Positions 1 through 10,300 of a stretch of 64,000 bases of DNA are shown piece by piece. Both the position numbers and the translations under genes were made by a program. A model generated the notes under the pieces. That model did not search any database. It was not told where the DNA came from and saw only the letters and a list, made by a program, of their open reading frames with translations. This DNA is from Vanessa cardui. Taxonomy: Eukaryota > Arthropoda > Insecta > Lepidoptera > Nymphalidae. Each line of letters starts with the position of its first letter. Positions within the stretch are counted from its first letter, which is position 1. The stretch lies in contig NC_061129.1 of assembly GCF_905220365.1 (NCBI RefSeq), positions 14,818,803 to 14,882,802 of the forward strand, given 5' to 3'.

Positions 1-885
1 AGATTAGGATATTATTATAAAGATAATGATATAATCTTGGTAATTAAGTTTCCAATCATGAATCCCAATAACTACATCCTTTACAAATTGTCCTTAGCCC
101 CTAATAGTAATGATAAAATTATAATCCCTACCTATCCATACGTAGCAATTCACGAGAAAGATCTACTGTATATAGAGACAGAATGTCCGAAGTACAGTCA
201 CGGTCATCTTTGCGAGGACAACTTAAACCGACACTATGGAGAGCAAACGAGCTGCATTCAACATCTTATACTCCAGCAACATATCCATGAAACCTGTCGG
301 GTTACTCCAGTAATCTTATCTTCTCAAGCCATGGAACAATTGGATGATCGTCACTATGTTCTGAGCTTTCCCAACTTAACGAAAGTTCATTTAACCTGTT
401 CTCAAGATCAATACAAAAACCTTCTCGGAAGCTATCTAGCTGAAATACCTAAAGGGTGTGCTCTACAAACGTCCATCTTCACCATCACTAACCACCATGA
501 TCAAGTAAAAGGACAAGTTTTGAAAATGTTGAATATAGAATATAGTAATGAAGATCCATACAAAGCGACAGCGAAGAACATCTTGAAATTGAACAGTATA
601 GATTTGACTCACTTACATTCAACCAATACCAGGATTGCCTCTCAAGAACCAGTGACTTTGGAATTGTCGAACTTAGACACGCTCTATCACACGACTATAC
701 CTGTCTACCTACTCATCGGTGCATCAGTACTCACTATTAGCATCGTCCTCATTCGTCGCAAATGTATGCATTTAAGAAATACCAACCAGAAGGACAATGA
801 GGCAACCAGAACACAAGAAGTCCAGGACAGCCCCAGAGATCCTATGTCTCTATCAGCACTATTTTCGACAAAAGTCTCCAAATAG
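1..885 (+). CDS. env: Env-like fusion glycoprotein, C-terminal part, of an endogenous errantivirus-like element (5' end outside the window)
   Basis: The reading frame is open from base 1 to a TAG at 883-885, so the gene starts to the left of the window; the 294 codons seen are only its 3' part. I see an ectodomain with scattered cysteines, then one hydrophobic segment of about 21 residues ending roughly 43 residues before the stop. It is followed by an Arg-Arg-Lys stop-transfer motif and a short polar cytoplasmic tail. This is the architecture of the envelope proteins of insect errantiviruses (Gypsy/TED type), which are related to baculovirus F proteins and mediate membrane fusion. A polypurine stretch and an LTR follow directly, as expected for env at the 3' end of such an element. 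No stop or frameshift is visible in this part. Whether the whole element is intact cannot be judged. Family assignment rests on architecture and context, not on a search. Confidence 0.72.
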   Translation, partial: RLGYYYKDNDIILVIKFPIMNPNNYILYKLSLAPNSNDKIIIPTYPYVAIHEKDLLYIETECPKYSHGHLCEDNLNRHYGEQTSCIQHLILQQHIHETCRVTPVILSSQAMEQLDDRHYVLSFPNLTKVHLTCSQDQYKNLLGSYLAEIPKGCALQTSIFTITNHHDQVKGQVLKMLNIEYSNEDPYKATAKNILKLNSIDLTHLHSTNTRIASQEPVTLELSNLDTLYHTTIPVYLLIGASVLTISIVLIRRKCMHLRNTNQKDNEATRTQEVQDSPRDPMSLSALFSTKVSK

Positions 886-920
886 CTGCTGATCCTGCGG
901 AGGGAGTTGTTAAGAAATAA

Positions 921-969
921 TCGCAAGACCTCCCGAACATCGAGCGCTACCAAGAATTACCATACCGTG
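921..969 (+). repeat. Direct repeat unit 1 in the LTR (partner at 1032-1080)
   Basis: This 49-base unit recurs at 1032-1080 with a single mismatch. The two copies sit upstream of the TATA box, where duplicated enhancer units are common in retroviral U3 regions. The near-identity shows that the duplication is recent relative to the age of the element. Confidence 0.85.
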
Positions 970-1031
970 AGAAATAATCACACCATGCATTCCTTGAAGC
1001 TACCACCTGTTGCCAGCGTCGCTGCTTTGTT

Positions 1032-1080
1032 TCGCAAGACCTCCCGAACATCGAGCGCTACCAAGAATCACCATACCGTG
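1032..1080 (+). repeat. Direct repeat unit 2 in the LTR
   Basis: Second copy of the 49-base unit at 921-969, differing at one base. It ends about 29 bases before the TATA box. Confidence 0.85.
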
Positions 1081-1108
1081 GGGACCATTCAGTGATTTAC
1101 CGATTTCG

Positions 1109-1118
1109 TATATAAATA
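1109..1118 (+). promoter_or_regulatory. TATA box of the LTR promoter
   Basis: GTATATAAAT lies just downstream of the duplicated units, with GACTACAGAACTTCA following at a distance suited to a start site. Placement inside the LTR supports a Pol II promoter for the element. Confidence 0.5.
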
Positions 1119-1219
1119 TGTAATTCAGACTACAGAACTTCACTTTTTGTTCTAACATCGAACAGACTGTCACGTATATTATAAATTAGAAATAATTAAT
1201 TGTTAAATTAAATTATTTA

Positions 1220-1225
1220 AATAAA
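1220..1225 (+). terminator. AATAAA polyadenylation signal in the LTR
   Basis: AATAAA occurs about 60 bases before the estimated LTR end and about 105 bases after the TATA box, consistent with an R/U5 polyadenylation signal. Confidence 0.4.
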
Positions 1226-1283
1226 CGTATAAGTTAAATTCGTTCGGTTTCATTCTGCATCCTCAACGGCAGCCCTACGTAAT

Positions 1284-3336
1284 TATCGTCCCAATGTTTT
1301 TGTGTAACGATCATGAATGTGTTATGTGCTCGGGGTAAGAACTAAAAAATCAGGTTGTTCATTCTATTGTTCCCACGTGCTTCATGCATTTTACAGCTGC
1401 TATAATGTTACAAGCGTTCTTATACCGCAAGATGAGATCTAAGGAAAATATTTTTGTGAGGTTAAACTTTGTTTTCAGAACCTCTTTTGAGCGTCGTTAT
1501 TCTTAAGGCGTTGATGCTTTAAACTTATTAGCGGTTCGCCTGTATTTTCAGTTAAAGTTCTAATTGTAATGTTATTCTTATTGTATAGCTAGGAGATTTT
1601 TTCATATCTGCCGCTGTGAAGATAAAAAAGGAAAGCTCTTTAAGAACCGCCATTTTGTTTTCGGGTTCTCGAAGGGTTATGTTAATTTTTGTATATTTTT
1701 TTTATTATGTTTTATATATGTTTTTTATATATGTATATCTAAATGATTGAGTAAGCAATTTATTTCAATTTATTTGATTGGGTGTATATTTTTGTAAATA
1801 TTTTTGTATCCATATAACAAAAATATTTGATCTATTTTGTTAGTTGTTTGAGTTAATTAAATAAGTTTTTATTTTTTTATTTTTAAATCAGAGAAACATC
1901 TAAATGCTGAATTTAAAACTATTCAAAAATATAAATTGTTTATTTTTACATGTATCAAAACGATTATTTTATTTTATATACTTTTTTATCTCTTCAATCA
2001 TCAATCAATCAATCGTATAGGGTACAACATTACGTGATTTTGAAATGGAGTTTACAATTTGATGACATTTTTATATGAGTGTCATTATTATTTCGTATCA
2101 TAATAATGTGTATTCAGTATGATAAAAATACAAGTGATTCGTTCGCACTCGACTGGTATAAGGAAACGAAATTAAATTTCACGTGGAGATAAATTGTAGG
2201 TATTTTTTGTTGGGTATCAGGCGCTCGGGGATAGCTTTACCCTTTATTACAACATCTGTTACGACATACTCGGAGTGCATGTGGTGTATTTTTTATCTAA
2301 CTGTTTATATTTATCAAGAAGAAGCTGGATAAAATGAGCATTTCAATGTAAAGAGCAACTTGAATCACGACGGAACTTTTGAGAACGATTGTCTGAATAA
2401 ATGTCGATGAATGCGTTTATTGAGCGTTGACTTTTCTTGGTACATACTGTACTTATGATAGCTTTTTTGAGTATTCATGTAATTAAATTAAATTGTGAGG
2501 TCAGTTAAATAGGATCATTGATAACTGTAGCTGTGCTTATTGTTAAGCATATTATTTTATATATTATTTCAGAGTAGGTATAATACTTTTCTTGACAAGA
2601 GTTTTGTTGGCATTCAAAATTTGCGTGTATGTATCTTTACGCTTCGTATTTATACAATTCTTTTCACTGATTCTATTAACATAATCAATAATCATAAATA
2701 TTGTTGCAAAAAAACAAGGATTAGTTAAAGTTTTTTAACTTTGTTCGATGTCGCTGTTAAATAGTATGAATCTTCAAAACGAGTTTACGTGCAAAATGTT
2801 TTATAGCTTAAAGCTGCTGTTTATTAAAAGAAACAACCTTAAACCCTCATTTTTTTTTAAACGGTAATCTTGACAATGTCAGAGGTATCCTGCATATTTG
2901 ATGTCGCGCCGTGGTACCTTCAATCCACCTTTAACAATGCATGTCTTAATCTGCGCTTCTACATTTTACGGACCAACCTTTTTTTTTGTTTCTGTCGAAT
3001 TTTATGAAATCCTAATACGGGTTGAACAAAGGATATTGTTATCTGTGTATACAACAGAGAGCTTTTGTATTTAAATATAAAAACGATTTGTTATGCACAG
3101 AGATAAAAGATATGAGTTATGAAAATCTGTTCGTTTTTATTGTGATGTTAGTGGTCTTCGAATGTTCTAAACAATATGTTCATCAGAATATTATATCGAA
3201 TAAGAATATTCTTTATTCGAAGTGCTGAATTAAATGTAAAGTTACCACTAGTTCGGAAAGTAGAAGTAAAGACTTCGTCTTTATGACATTATGACACTAA
3301 TTTATAATAATAAATATAATAAATGAGTATTGGACA
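1284..3336. other. AT-rich sequence without a recognisable gene
   Basis: Low-complexity AT-rich DNA with T and A runs and a short ATCA run near 2003-2018. Short ORFs here have no ATG-led coding character. A scrap at about 3242-3265 resembles the core of family D (ACCACTAGTTCGGAAAGTAG). Nothing else recognised. Confidence 0.6.
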
Positions 3337-3553
3337 ACATCACATACATTACTATGATGCCAATGAAATTAGCCAAAGCACTTGTGTTATCGAAAATCAG
3401 AACTTACGACGGTTCCACAAACACCTACATCCAAGACAATATGGAAAACTTATGGAACTTTTTCTATCTCGACTCGGCCGGGAATAGAACCCGGGTCCTC
3501 GGAGTGGCGTACCCATGAAAACTGGTGTACACACTACTCGACCACGGAGTTCC
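3337..3553 (-). mobile_element. tRNA-derived SINE, family A, copy 1
   Basis: On the minus strand it starts with a tRNA-like head holding an A-box-like CGTGGTCGAGTAGTG and a B-box-like GGTTCTATTCCCG, then a body with GTACCGTCGT-like and CACAAGTGCTTTGGCTA blocks. The same unit recurs at 7999-8209, 11373-11541 (opposite strand), 21438-21656 and 58850-59050, which proves a dispersed family. SINEs of this kind are transcribed by Pol III and moved by a partner LINE. The copy is diverged and has no ORF. Confidence 0.8.
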
Positions 3554-4186
3554 AATGAAATTGTTGTTATATCCTGTCGTAAAATCAATAAATACTCATT
3601 CCAGGCTTTTTTTACCTTATTTAATTTTGTACTGAGTAATATATTCACTGTTTTGAAAAATCTGATACAGATTGAAGTATGGAGTCTCTAGAGGTTAATT
3701 CAAATGAATTAATTTATCAGTGTGTGTGGCATATGAATTATATACAAAATGTGTCAAAGTATGCTTCAAATGTACAATAGCACGATAACACTTCGAAAGA
3801 TGATTTAGAAACATCAAACATCTGTCGAATTGATATTCGTTTTGAAGCAATTATTACATCCAACCTTTATGCCTTTTGTTAATTACAATAATACCATACA
3901 TGTTGTTAATATATTCAAATGAATTAGCAACGTCTTATTGTATTGTGTTGGCATGACGTTTATCTCTGTTCGCTTTTCCAAAGAGTTGAAAGAGTATCCT
4001 TTACGATTCTGTGTCTTTTTTTTTATATTATCACGAGCAGAAATTTAATGTATAAATATTTTTTTGTTAATTTATTTACCGTAGTCAAATAATACCAGTA
4101 GAAAAGTTAACTTAGTATATAAGAAAATTAAATCTTACAAAGACAGATTCTCTCTTAAATATCCTGTTGAGCAGATCTTTCAGATA
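3554..4186. other. AT-rich sequence, nothing recognised
   Basis: Unique AT-rich DNA between a SINE and a GC-rich LINE end. No gene, tandem array or known element seen. Confidence 0.5.
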
Positions 4187-4523
4187 TGCCGCCGCTGACT
4201 CGCTTCCGCAGAAGACGACCCTTTTCTCCCCGCCTCAATGGGCGCTGCAGGGACCAGGGGGGTCCCAGTAAGACCCTGGGAATCCCCCTAGGTGTTGCAG
4301 GCCTGTATAGGCGGGCCGACCGTCAGGGCGTCACGGTAGCATGCGTAAGCGATCCCGTGTCGTCCGCCAAAAGACGGAGAGGGTACCGCTGGTTTTTTAG
4401 TGGGTAAGCCCGGTGTGCTTGGGCGCACTCGGCGCCCAGGGTTCCGGGGAGTCTCACTCACCCCCCACTTTCCATCACGTGGGGGAAGCGCGTAATGCGT
4501 TTTTCGAGCGAGAAAAAAAATAC
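4187..4523 (+). mobile_element. GC-rich 5'-truncated retroelement end (R1-like LINE suspected)
   Basis: An abruptly GC-rich island in AT-rich DNA. A frame is open from ATG 4186 to TAA about 4407 (73 codons, Arg-rich, ending with an aromatic-rich tail). It is followed by a GC-rich 3' region with GGTTCCGGGGAG and CATCACGTGGGGGAAGCGC, then a short A-rich end at about 4511-4519. This is how 5'-truncated LINE insertions look, and the style recalls R1-clade 3' ends of Lepidoptera, but that name is from memory of similar sequences only. I could not find target-site duplications. Confidence 0.45.
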
Positions 4524-4702
4524 TTTTAAGATAGTGTTATTAGAATAATTCCAAAAATCATGTACAAAGTAAATACATGTTCGAATTAATTAAAAAACGA
4601 CAGTCTCATAGCTAGTAATATTACTATAAAAATAAATAATATATACGAAAATTAAAAACCTATGTACTATATGTATATACTTAATACTATATTATGTATA
4701 CT

Positions 4703-4815
4703 AGAGCCGAGATGGTCCAGTACGCGCGTTAGAGTGCATACATCTTAATCGATGATGGCGGGTTCAAACCCATGCATTGAATTTACATGTGCTGTATTTA
4801 TAATCCATCATAATT
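4703..4815 (+). mobile_element. tRNA-derived SINE, family B, copy 1 (5' part only)
   Basis: Starts with GAGCCGAGATGGTCCAGTAC and holds the B-box-like GGGTTCAAACCC, matching the head of the full copy at 19161-19474. The copy breaks off after about 110 bases and is well diverged. Confidence 0.75.
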
Positions 4816-5484
4816 AAACCTAAATGTATCTAATTTCAACAAAACACAACAACATTTGAGTTCACTAACTAGCATTGGAGCAGTGTCAGGTGTTAGAATA
4901 GCTATGGGAAAATTACATTCTGTTACTATTATTATATTTAAATTCTTATGCATTCTACTGATAAAAAATCCGACCTATTTATGAACTGTATATGCGGCTT
5001 GAGGAAATGACGAAGACTTTATGCTAAAAGTTATAGCGAGGACGTAACGGCTTAGAATACATAATGGGAAACAGTTAATTCGGTTTACGTTTATATTTTC
5101 CAATTCCTCGAAGATATTTTTATAGCTGATATATGAAAGTTCTACTTAATGTTACTGAAAGGCTTTATAACGGTGTAGAATACTTCAATATTTTGACAAA
5201 AGAAGTGAGAAAATCTTTATTAAACGGGTATTTATTTTCAAACATATTGTAACGGTTTGATCCACTATTGGACAATGCCTTCGCTGATCTTGAGGCTTTG
5301 GGGCTTAGTGTACGTTAATCCAATGCTCATGATTATATATGGCAAATGTAGGTTTCCTCACAAAGTTTTACGTTCCAATAATATGATGGACTGTAAGTGC
5401 AAAATGAGAAGAAATGTACTGGTGTTTTCAACCATCAAGTCAATATCGCATTTATAAGCATTCATTACATATATACTTTTTATA
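4816..5484. other. Unique AT-rich sequence
   Basis: No gene or repeat recognised. Short ORFs such as 5257-5457 show no motif and lack codon-level support. Confidence 0.5.
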
Positions 5485-5815
5485 CTGTACTAGTCGTTGC
5501 ACGCGGTTTTGTTAGCGTTAAAATTGATTATATTACAGAATAATTATAGCCATTACGTTAATTAAAGATCGTTTTTTATCCCAAAAATAAAGTTTCATAT
5601 TTCTAATTTAAAAAGTGTTTGGCTGCCATACAAATATTTAACCCTTTAGGGGTAGAAATTCCAAAATTCCTGCCTTAGTGAGTGTCTATTCAATGAAACA
5701 ACCCTACTCACCAAATTTCATGGCCATGACGTGAATAGTTTACGCTCGGCTATGATCAATCAGTCAGTCAGGACTTGTTATTATATATGTATATATAATA
5801 TATAGATTGTATTGA
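5485..5815. repeat. Interspersed nonautonomous repeat with a 'CTAGTCGTTGCACGCGG' end
   Basis: The block starts at ACTAGTCGTTGCACGCGG, then has AACCCTTTAGGGGTAGAA, CACCAAATTTCATGG and a CAGTCAGTCAGG run before a TA-rich end. This order is common among nonautonomous Helitron-like repeats of moths and butterflies and resembles the 17515-17690 and 57215-57490 copies in its end motif. It does not encode a protein. Confidence 0.5.
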
Positions 5816-6017
5816 TGTTTATCTTAGTTCGCTTGTAAGAGTTAAAAGAACTTACTTTTATCTTTGAACGATTCCGTGCTATCAAATAGAGCCAGTCTAA
5901 TTTGGTGAGACTTTCTGTAAACTCATCTGGGTATGGGTAGGTTTCACTACTCATCATATATTCTACAGCCAACCTGAAACTTCGGATCAATCTAAATCGG
6001 TTGAACCGACGTTATTG

Positions 6018-6046
6018 TCATTCATTCATTCATTCATTCATTCATT
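6018..6046. repeat. (ATTC)n microsatellite
   Basis: Seven uninterrupted CATT/ATTC units are visible, followed by a degenerate unit. Confidence 0.95.
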
Positions 6047-6437
6047 TATTACGTATTTATGTGCAAGATATTTTTTTCTACAATGTGTTTTGACCAATAT
6101 GAAATATCTCGCATTAATCGTACTGATATTGTTATTTAAAATATTATATTAATATTAAAATATGCATGAATCCCCTCTTTAATATTGATAAATAAAGTAT
6201 TGCGAATGTTATCGCTATCGAAATTGGTAATATGTAAATATGAAAGTTATGTAGTGTAGGAATGGACACACGCCCCTTCAGGAGTCCTAACGTCGGAACT
6301 ATAAAATTTTCACGTGCGTCATAAACTGGGCGCTGAGGAGTTCTTGGGCTTTTTCAGAAATTATCTTATTTTTCGCTTTTTATCTTGCAGTATCTGTTGT
6401 TACGAAATCATTTAATAAAATTGTGATATAAATTGTA

Positions 6438-6578
6438 ATCATTACATAGTATAAAACAAACTCAAATAGAGTGATTCGAGAGGAAGGTTTTTGTACATAA
6501 TACATGGTCAATATAGTAAAGAAACAGTTATAATTTCAGAAGTTTCTAATATGATGTCGTAAATAAACAAATTCTATA
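6438..6578 (+). mobile_element. Helitron/Lep1-like nonautonomous element (family E), 5' piece of an interrupted copy
   Basis: Carries the family order: ATCATTACATAGTATAAAAC, then GAGTGATTCGAGAGGAAGG, GTCAATATAGTAAAGAAACA and ATGATGTCGTAAATAAACAA. Compared with the copy at 47128-47400 it lacks an internal segment. The element stops at 6578 and its terminal motif reappears at 7385-7422. Confidence 0.65.
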
Positions 6579-7384
6579 ACATACAGGGTTATTGGTAACT
6601 CGACATATATCAATTAGGAGGTGATAGGGATGACTATTTGCAATAATTTTAACCCCCATACGCATAATGGAAAAATGATCATTTTTGAGTTGTTGCGTTT
6701 TTTAGCTTTTTCTAAAATCTGCAAAAATGCAACTTCAAAAATGTATTTAAAAAAAGTATCAATCAAAATTTATTTTTTTCTTCTGTTTTATAAAAACAGT
6801 TAAACACTGAATATTTGCCAATATTTAAACATTAATTATCGGTCCAAATTTAAAAATGAGAGACGGAAAACGAAATTATTATAGTATTTTTTTTCCTTAA
6901 AAATGCCTTAAAAACAAAAAAACATTTTTGAAACTTGTTCTGCAGTTTTTTTAAAACATAACCGTGTTCTTAGCTTTTCAAAAATGTATAAAAAGTAGGA
7001 ATTCATTCCAAAGCAACCGAAATAAAATAACCAGAAAGGAGGGTGGTGACAATTCGTATTAGAACCTCAACGTATTCGTACTAAAGGCAGCTCTTTAAAA
7101 TTCCCACTAAAAAAATATCCAATGAAAAAAAAACTTACTCACTTCCTTAACTGAACACTTAATACAAATATAGATAAAATTTAGAAACAGAAACAGTTCA
7201 ATAACTAAGTTATAAATAAGACATTTTGTAATATAGCCTAAATAAAGTATTAATAAGCGAATCCGAGAAACTCTTTATAACTGAGCACAGCACACACAGC
7301 ATGTTCTAGAGTGCATAGTGCAGGATGCTATCCTTATCACTATCCTCACGCAGAAGTCCCTGAAAGGAGAGTTATTAATATAAT
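6579..7384. mobile_element. About 0.8-kb insertion splitting a family E element
   Basis: The two halves of one family E copy flank this segment. It begins with ACATACAGGGTTATTGGTAA and contains A/T homopolymer-rich DNA, a GGAGGGTGGTGACAATTCG motif near 7037 and no long ORF. I could not find matching inverted ends, so the class is unknown. A short flanking ATA on both sides is too little to count as a target duplication. Confidence 0.45.
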
Positions 7385-7422
7385 CAGAATTGCACCCGTG
7401 CGAAGCCGGGGCGGGTTGCTGG
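7385..7422 (+). mobile_element. 3' terminus of the interrupted family E element
   Basis: Shows the family terminus TGCACCCGTGCGAAGCCGGG followed by GCGGGTTGCTGGT. The CTRR-like end before T is as expected for Helitrons. Confidence 0.65.
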
Positions 7423-7998
7423 TACATAATATACGATCAGCAGAAGTTAGAAGTAAATTATCCTAGTTTCTAAAACTTTCCAGTTCCGGTGAAATATGAG
7501 TCTATCAAAACTTATCTATTTTAAAATTAATTTTAGAATAAGTAAGTATATTTTTTCCAGAAGTAAAAACATTGTCTCATAGTAAAAGTTTCGAAATTAC
7601 TAAAATTTTAAAAGCTTTTGTTTTTCAATTGTAAAGTGATATAAAGTGAATTGAATTTGAGACAGACTCCCTATATAGTTTGTAACAGCATAGCGAGAGC
7701 GACAGGGTCCCATCTCCCTCAGCGGCGGTCTCGCACCGCGTCGGTTAGAACTGTGTGCCTGTAAGGAGCAGTAAAGCAGCAAGGAAGGATATTTACTCGA
7801 CTAGAATGCCTTCCTTCGCAGATTTTAATGGAATATTCTGTCCCTAAATAGTTGTGCTTTCTCTGGCACTGTGTTTAATTAGAGGGCTTGAGGCGTTCCT
7901 CTCTGTAACCTATTCAATCTTAAGATATACTCGTATTGACTGATTACGATAATAGTTCTGAAATATATATATTTTATTAACAAATAAAAAAAAATGAG
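7423..7998. other. Unique sequence with a GC-richer block at 7680-7770
   Basis: AT-rich DNA apart from a block around 7680-7770 (CAGCGGCGGTCTCGCACCGC). The block has no coding or repeat signature; a regulatory role is possible but unsupported. Confidence 0.3.
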
Positions 7999-8209
7999 AC
8001 ATACATAACTCTGATCTCAATGTCAGTAGCTAAAACACTTGCATTATGAAAAATCAAAAGCAGAGACGGTACCACAAACACCCACACCCAAGACAACATA
8101 GAAAACTAATGACAATCTATATCGACTCAGCCGGGAATCGAACCCGGGACATCGGATTGGCGTACCCATGAAAACCGGTGTACACATCACTCGACCACGG
8201 AGGTCGTCA
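7999..8209 (-). mobile_element. tRNA-derived SINE, family A, copy 2
   Basis: The best preserved family A copy. On the minus strand it reads TGACGACCTCCGTGGTCGAG, then GGTTCGATTCCCGGC (B box), then the body. It is followed on the plus strand by a short GTGATG-rich run (8211-8236). Confidence 0.85.
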
Positions 8210-8300
8210 TAGTGATGGTGGTGGTGATGGTGATTATCAATATACAAAGTTTTTATAATTAATTTGACGTTAAATTGAATTTTGATTGATCGTGAACACC

Positions 8301-8485
8301 AAAAATAAAAAAAATCAAAATAAACTTTATTCAAGTAGGCATTTACAAGCACTTTTGAATCATCATTTTACAATTAAGTGAAGCTACCACCGGTTCGGAA
8401 AGTAGATTCTACTGAGAAGAACCGGCAAGAAACTCAGTAGTTACTCTTTTACAACATTTAAAAAATACGAAGTCATGTTAGTTAA
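8301..8485 (-). mobile_element. Family D retroelement tail, copy 1
   Basis: On the minus strand: AACATGACTTCG, GAGTAACTACTGAGTTTCTT, GGTTCTTCTCAGTAGAATCT, CCGAACCGGTGGTAGC, and a tail of TTGAATAAAGTTTATTTTGA. The same unit recurs at 15031-15155, 18386-18554 and 47469-47595. Its last 60 bases match the end of the LINE relic at 9323-9861, so it is a LINE 3' end or a SINE that copied one. Confidence 0.8.
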
Positions 8486-9322
8486 ATACAATTATTTAAT
8501 TTAATATATCCTGCTTGGAAGTCAGCAGGTATTAACTAGTAACAAAGTTTTAGGTAACCAATAAGCATTCAGCATTAAAGTGAGAATCTTTCAAAAGTTG
8601 TAAAAAATGTATGCATGTATGTTGCTATAGTTAATATTTATACATATGTATGTATATAATATTAAAATTACTGCTTTTTACTAAATTCATATGTATGCAT
8701 TTAGTAAAAAGCGGTTATTTTAATGTTAGAAACAGCCACTCCAATTTTATTATATGTATAGATGGACTTCACTTGATTTCTTCATTATGAGACCCAGTTT
8801 GTAAAATAAATTTTTACATACGAATAAATAGTAGGTTTCGAATACGATTTAGTTCGTGTGGTACGTAGAAATATAATACATATCTGTAAACAAACGTAAT
8901 ATTTTGATATAAAAAATCCTCAGTAACTTCCAAAGTATCGTTTTGCAAAAACAATAAATATTTTTTGTAACTTGAACTTTTAGATTTACTAACTAAATTT
9001 TAACATAATCTTAGGGACTATAGTTTCTCAAATAAACGTCCCTCAGATGAACCCTTTGAACGAATGCGTCCGTGAATCTATTAAATTTGAACAGAATAAG
9101 CGCCGGAAGGTCTGAACCGGCGCCAAATGTTCCGGAAAGATAAAAAAAGGGAAAAGAAAGAAAACCTGTGGCATCTAAATCATTCTGTATCAACATGACA
9201 GGCAACGCCGGGGCTCGGGCGGAATATACTGAACGAGAGAGGCTACAGTATGCTATGATATACATAATATAATAATTATTACCAAACCTAAATTTGACAT
9301 ATAAAACTGCGAAGAATTCAAA
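8486..9322. other. Unique AT-rich sequence with a GC-richer block at 9030-9240
   Basis: No gene found. The block 9030-9240 is less AT-rich and not repeated elsewhere in the window. An open frame of 106 codons on the minus strand crosses it but shows no domain. Confidence 0.35.
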
Positions 9323-9344
9323 GTGATACATTTATACACAGATG

Positions 9345-9616
9345 CATCCAAATTCTACCACATAGAAAATCTAGAAGTCAGGCGTCGTCAATACGATGTT
9401 ATGCTCTTGCACGCCATTTGGAACGGACATGTTGATTGCTGCGAACTCTTGAATCTCTTGTTTCTTCGAGCGCCACAACGACGGACAAGACATACAGATC
9501 TATTTGACACCCCTAAAGTTAATACGAACTATGCACAAAACTCAGTTTTAAATCGTTTGGTTAAAACATACAATAAATTTTATGCTGACATAGATTTATT
9601 TTATTTACCTAAATGA
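9345..9616 (+). pseudogene. C-terminal remnant of a LINE reverse transcriptase ORF2
   Basis: The frame reads ...LEVRRRQYDVMLLHAIWNGH and then a Cys pair, FLRAPQRRTRHTDLF and TNYAQNSVLNRLVKTYN before the stop. These are the usual closing motifs of Jockey/CR1-group LINE ORF2 proteins, after the RT core: a 'RRRxYDxxLL' helix, 'RxPxRRTRHxxLF' and 'TNYAQNSxxNRLVxxYN'. The frame opens at a GTG (9323), and no endonuclease or RT core is present, so it is a 5'-truncated dead copy. There is no stop within the remaining 90 codons, so this fragment is not very old. Host function is not expected. Confidence 0.7.
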
Positions 9617-9674
9617 GCGTTTAAAAAAGCAATAAAAAGCAAATGTTAGGCTAGCTTACTCAATAATGACACAA

Positions 9675-9704
9675 TCACACACACACACAATTTCACAAAC
9701 ATAC

Positions 9705-9735
<31 letters not shown>
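9675..9735. repeat. (CA)n microsatellite
   Basis: Long ACAC run with a few interruptions, inside the 3' untranslated part of the LINE relic. Confidence 0.95.
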
Positions 9736-9861
9736 ATTTTCTGCAACTTCTAGAATCTGCATTCTTAACCGACGGTAACTTCACTTATAGTTTGTTAAAT
9801 GACGGTTTAGAAGTGCTCGTAAAAGCCTTACTGAATAAAGTATATTTTGAATTTGAATTTG

Positions 9862-10300
9862 ATCGACCATCTGCAACATCAAGGACATCTGCAATCAAAG
9901 GATTTGCAGGTGAGTTACCGGAGATATTAGACCCAAAAAACCAGAGTCTTGTAATATTTACGTCTTGATTTTTAGAATCGTAGCACCCATCACTTCCAGT
10001 GGTCTCAAATATAAAACGCCTCCCAACCAGTGGTGGACCATCTCAAAATCCAAGGGAGTATTTATTAAGCTCTCTCACAACGGAAGAAAAAATTTAATGA
10101 GCGCACCGCGAAACAGATTTGTTTTGAAACCTCGCTATTTCGTAAACAAATCGTCCGTCGTAAATAAACGTTTTATTCCACAATCCGGTTTATCTAACCT
10201 GCCGCCGTGATCGTATTGTTTATGGCGTCCAAGCGATCCAGTACACGCGGTAAATCGACGATTTAAATTTTCAATGCATGAACGAATGGATGCAACTTAC
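9862..10300. other. Unique GC-richer block, candidate noncoding regulatory DNA
   Basis: Not repeated in the window. It carries several forkhead-like motifs (GTAAATAAACG near 10159, TATTGTTTATGG near 10213). A frame of 81 codons (9965-10210) starts without ATG at its first codon and has no domain. Regulatory role is inference only. Confidence 0.2.

Larger units (their letters stand above)
905..1283 (+). mobile_element. 3' LTR of the errantivirus-like element
   Basis: A purine-rich tract (GCGGAGGGAG, about 897-906) comes 12 bases after the env stop and marks the plus-strand primer site. The LTR then begins around AGTTGTTAAG and seems to end near CCTACGTAATT at about 1282. It contains an imperfect tandem duplication, a TATA box and an AATAAA signal in the right order for U3-R-U5. 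Both ends are estimated, because the partner LTR lies outside the window and no target duplication can be checked. Confidence 0.6.
9323..9861 (+). mobile_element. 5'-truncated LINE (Jockey/CR1-like), 3' end with tail
   Basis: Holds a C-terminal reverse-transcriptase ORF piece, an untranslated region with a CA microsatellite, and the tail GACGGTTTAGAAGTGCTCGT ... GAATTTGAATTTG (9849-9861). The tail is the same as that of family D copies, which ties those copies to a LINE of this type. Confidence 0.65.

Noticed and set aside
3370..3553. SINE A heads as true tRNA genes
   Set aside because: A and B box-like motifs exist, but no complete acceptor and anticodon stems form, and a long common body follows in every copy.
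4186..4407. 73-codon Arg-rich ORF as a small gene
   Set aside because: It lies in an abrupt GC-rich insertion with an A-rich end, so a truncated retroelement end is the simpler reading.
8044..8352. 102-codon ORF with a His run
   Set aside because: The His codons come from a GTGATG/CATCAC repeat and the rest is SINE family A in reverse.
9011..9331. 106-codon minus-strand ORF with hydrophobic stretches
   Set aside because: No recognisable family, no repeat of the sequence elsewhere and AT-driven composition; not enough to call a gene.
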